A stretch of DNA of 64,000 bases, taken from contig CANQPD010000011.1 in NCBI GenBank assembly GCA_947625655.1, forward strand, positions 22,879 to 86,878, written 5' to 3'. The DNA comes from an uncultured Dysosmobacter sp. Lineage in GTDB: Bacteria; Bacillota; Clostridia; Oscillospirales; Oscillospiraceae. Positions 61,839-64,000 of the stretch are shown piece after piece. Position numbers and translations under genes: made by a program. The notes beneath the pieces were generated by a model that saw only the letters and a list, made by a program, of their open reading frames with translations, ran no database searches and was not told where the DNA came from. Position 1 is the first letter of the stretch. Each line of letters begins with the position of its first letter.

Positions 61839-64000
61839 TTACGTTTTTTCTTTTACTTCTCTTAGGACAATACTTTTCAACTCAGTATATTGCTGCCATT
61901 TTTCTGCATCATTCGGAAAGATTTCCTTAATTCCCGCCAAAACTGTACGTACATAATGAAGTATCCTGGTCGCTTTCTCGAGCGCTTGTGAATCATCATA
62001 ATTCTTCGCAGTTTCTCGATAATATGTTCCTCTGCGCCACACGCGGAAAGTATCATCGAGTATAATTTTAGCAAGCGAAATAGCGGCATCTTCATGAACG
62101 TCGTTTAGCCTATGGATTGCTTGTAAATATACAATAGCAAAGCTTTCCATATCATAATCCGACTTGCAGATTAAAAATGGACTTAGGAAATCTGCGGATA
62201 CATTAAACTTATGAGTTATAATCTGTTCAAGTATGGTGTCAGCATTAAAGCTAATAAATGTGCAACCCTTTAGAAGCCGGTAAAGCATCTGGTTCTTTTG
62301 GCTTTTTTGATTTTCTTCCAGACAATTACACAATGCCGGAATACTGATGAAATCGATATCAACAAGCGGGTTGTCTTTGGAAATCATTTGGAATGTAACA
62401 GCCAATACATCTGAGTACAGGAACGGAATCTTTTCCTTTCGGGCCACATTGCATCCGGCGATAAAATCTTTCGAAAAGAACTCTAACATTTCATCTTCTG
62501 GAATGAATCCGTCGGCCTCATAAACTATGTTATTCGATGACTGAATCCAATCCATCAGTGATTGCATTTGCGGATAATTCCAAGAAAGATGTTGGTATTG
62601 TAATGTGGACACAGAACTAAATGTGATATGTACGTGTTTAATACTTTGCAGCGAAGCTAAACAATCATAATGCGCCAAAATAATCAGCGTTTGAGCATCT
62701 ACTACTAGATGATCGCCTATGAGTTTTTGCTCAAGTTTAAGTCGTTTTATATTCCCATGCGAAACAATAAGTCTGTTTTCTGCTGCAAATTGAAAAAGTC
62801 TCCACCAATCATCGTTATAGTATTTAAGTAGAACGTTGATAGGTATAATGCCCTGCTTGTATTGTGAGGCAATTTGTCGCTCTTGCTCTTGGCGATTTTT
62901 TTGATCCGGAAAATGTTTTTCTAATTGTTGGCTGATAGATTCCAAAGGATTTTTGGTTTCGCTGATATTAAACTCCTGTATCCAATCGACAACAATAGGG
63001 TGTGTATGCTTGTATTCCAATACTGCTGCAAAACCTTCGTGATGTCCGCTACGAAAAGACCGTCCAAAAAATGCAGAGTGACTTTGGTCATAAGGATTAT
63101 TTGATTTTAAATCGTGGGCCTTTTTGCCCAATCGTAGCTTTCATCCGGTTCCTTTTTTAGAAGGTAAAGATCGCTTATGAGCCAGAAAATTTTTACTTTT
63201 TCGTCTTCGGTAGGATTATTATTCAACAGTACAAGGCATTCACTTAATGACTCATCATATGCATCGTCGATTTCTAACGCTCGATCCAAATGTTGTTCGG
63301 CAACATCATATTGAGAGGAAAGGGTATGCTGAATAATAATGGATGCATAGACAAAATGATATGTTTTGCTATCTGCAGCGACCGGTGCAGAAATAGTATT
63401 CAGACTTTTGAATGCCTTTTCTGCATCTCCTAAATTTGACTGACAAAGTGCAATATTACAATACAAAGAGCAAATAAGAGCATCGATTTGATTTTCTGGT
63501 TGGTTGCGCAATTTGGTAGTAATAGATTGAAGCAATTCGTAGTATCTCGATAATGCATCATCCATACGATCGTTTTGCTGGTATTCTGTTTCAATTTTCT
63601 TGATTTCTTCTGTAAAGGTGGCGACTTCTTTAGTACAGTCAATAAGTTCCTGTTTGGTAGTATCCGCAACACTCTGTTGAGAAGATAAGTGTTGATATAT
63701 GTAATCTATTTTTTTGGCGCTTTCCAACGAAAGTGCATAATTCCGATTATCACGAAATTCACTTTCGTTCTCAAATTGAGCAATGGTATTTTGTAGTTTT
63801 CCTATGTCTGAGTGAGGATTGAGTGTATTAATCCTCAGGGATACAGCATCAAAGATTTTCTCAAAAATGCAGCATATTTGAGAATGATGAACGGGTCTAT
63901 GTTTATATTTCGGATATTACAATAACAACCTTGATTATCTCTGAAAACCCTTGAAAAACAGGCACTTTCGCGGATATGGACAACCGAATTTACTACCGAT
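61839..64000 (-). pseudogene. frameshifted TPR protein with PIN-like region (partial)
   Basis: Three overlapping minus-strand frames appear to be one broken gene. Segment C (63131-61839, 430 codons) has a PIN-like stretch (LVVDAQTLIILAHYDCLASL, ITFSSVSTLQ) and helical repeats. Segment B (open from 63916, 63727-63107 by conventional start) has TPR-like helices (ALICSLYCNIALCQSNLGDA). Adding one base at the five-A run 63125-63121 fuses B to C without a break (SYDWAKKAHDLKSNNPYDQS). Segment A (64000-63835, IDPFIILKYAAFLRKS) shifts into B similarly. The gene resembles PIN/TPR conflict-system proteins; this is inference. Confidence 0.65.

Larger units (their letters stand above)
57893..64000 (+). 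mobile_element. integrative element (left part), tyrosine-integrase type
   Basis: Starts where the P-loop protein gene is broken and continues beyond the window. It carries a tyrosine integrase near its left end, then a mini SWIM protein, a small protein, a Fic gene with partner, and a decayed TPR protein with a PIN-like region. Base composition falls well below that of the backbone, most strongly after 61.1 kb. No conjugation or phage structural genes are in the visible part. Confidence 0.75.

Overview
The window is GC-rich chromosomal DNA from a spore-forming member of the Clostridia, most likely Oscillospiraceae (Flavonifractor/Oscillibacter/Lawsonibacter-like). Supporting signs are the spoIIGA-sigE sporulation pair, a T-box leader ahead of the valine tRNA ligase gene, a clustered ECF transporter, DUF951, DUF5711 and CvpA genes, and a 2-hydroxyacyl-CoA dehydratase activase pair. 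Taxonomy is inferred from gene content only.

Backbone, left to right. 0-6.6 kb: wecB (UDP-GlcNAc epimerase), a membrane-anchored protein, three small genes, nth, rarA, an S1-repeat protein, DUF951 and a 30-residue membrane peptide. 6.7-11.9 kb: spoIIGA-sigE, then a T-box-controlled unit of a YcxB-like membrane protein and valS. 22.1-32.3 kb: ddl-murF-ABC-F-YdcF, a flavodoxin, prfA, a TsaC/Sua5-CoaE fusion and an M18 aminopeptidase. 32.3-38.8 kb: a MITE-like repeat, the ACT-hom-lysC aspartate-pathway operon, an ACT/PFL pair and queH. 38.9-57.5 kb: dehydratase activase pair, methyltransferase, VanZ, ecfA-ecfA-ecfT, phosphoesterase, truA, DUF5711, CvpA, a ClpE-like ATPase, an EFR1-type ferredoxin and a D,D-carboxypeptidase.

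The main discovery candidate lies between valS and ddl (about 12.2-22.1 kb): an integrated filamentous phage (inovirus) in a Gram-positive genome. On the minus strand it has, in transcription order, a pV-position small protein, a rolling-circle initiator, a tRNA-like structure, a secreted Asp-Thr-Pro-Ala-rich membrane protein, a 57-residue major coat protein candidate, a large secreted adsorption-protein candidate with an AT-rich N-terminal half, a pVI-like membrane protein, a Zot/pI assembly ATPase and a 28-residue membrane peptide. No secretin gene is seen, as expected for a host without an outer membrane. The plus strand carries an IS30-family transposase, probably the integrase, and a cassette of small genes including a ribbon-helix-helix protein. 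Eight copies of a 48-53 bp imperfect palindrome (ends GTAACAC and GTGTTAC, variable core) lie at module boundaries inside this element and nowhere else that I noticed; several overlap or abut stop codons. A stem-loop-rich noncoding region with a perfect 30-bp inverted repeat is a good candidate for the complementary-strand origin or packaging signal.

From about 57.9 kb to the end there is a second, AT-richer mobile element. It truncates a conserved ATP-binding protein gene and carries a tyrosine integrase, a mini SWIM zinc-finger protein, a Fic-domain gene with an overlapping partner, and a frameshifted TPR protein with a PIN-like region that resembles a conflict-system gene.
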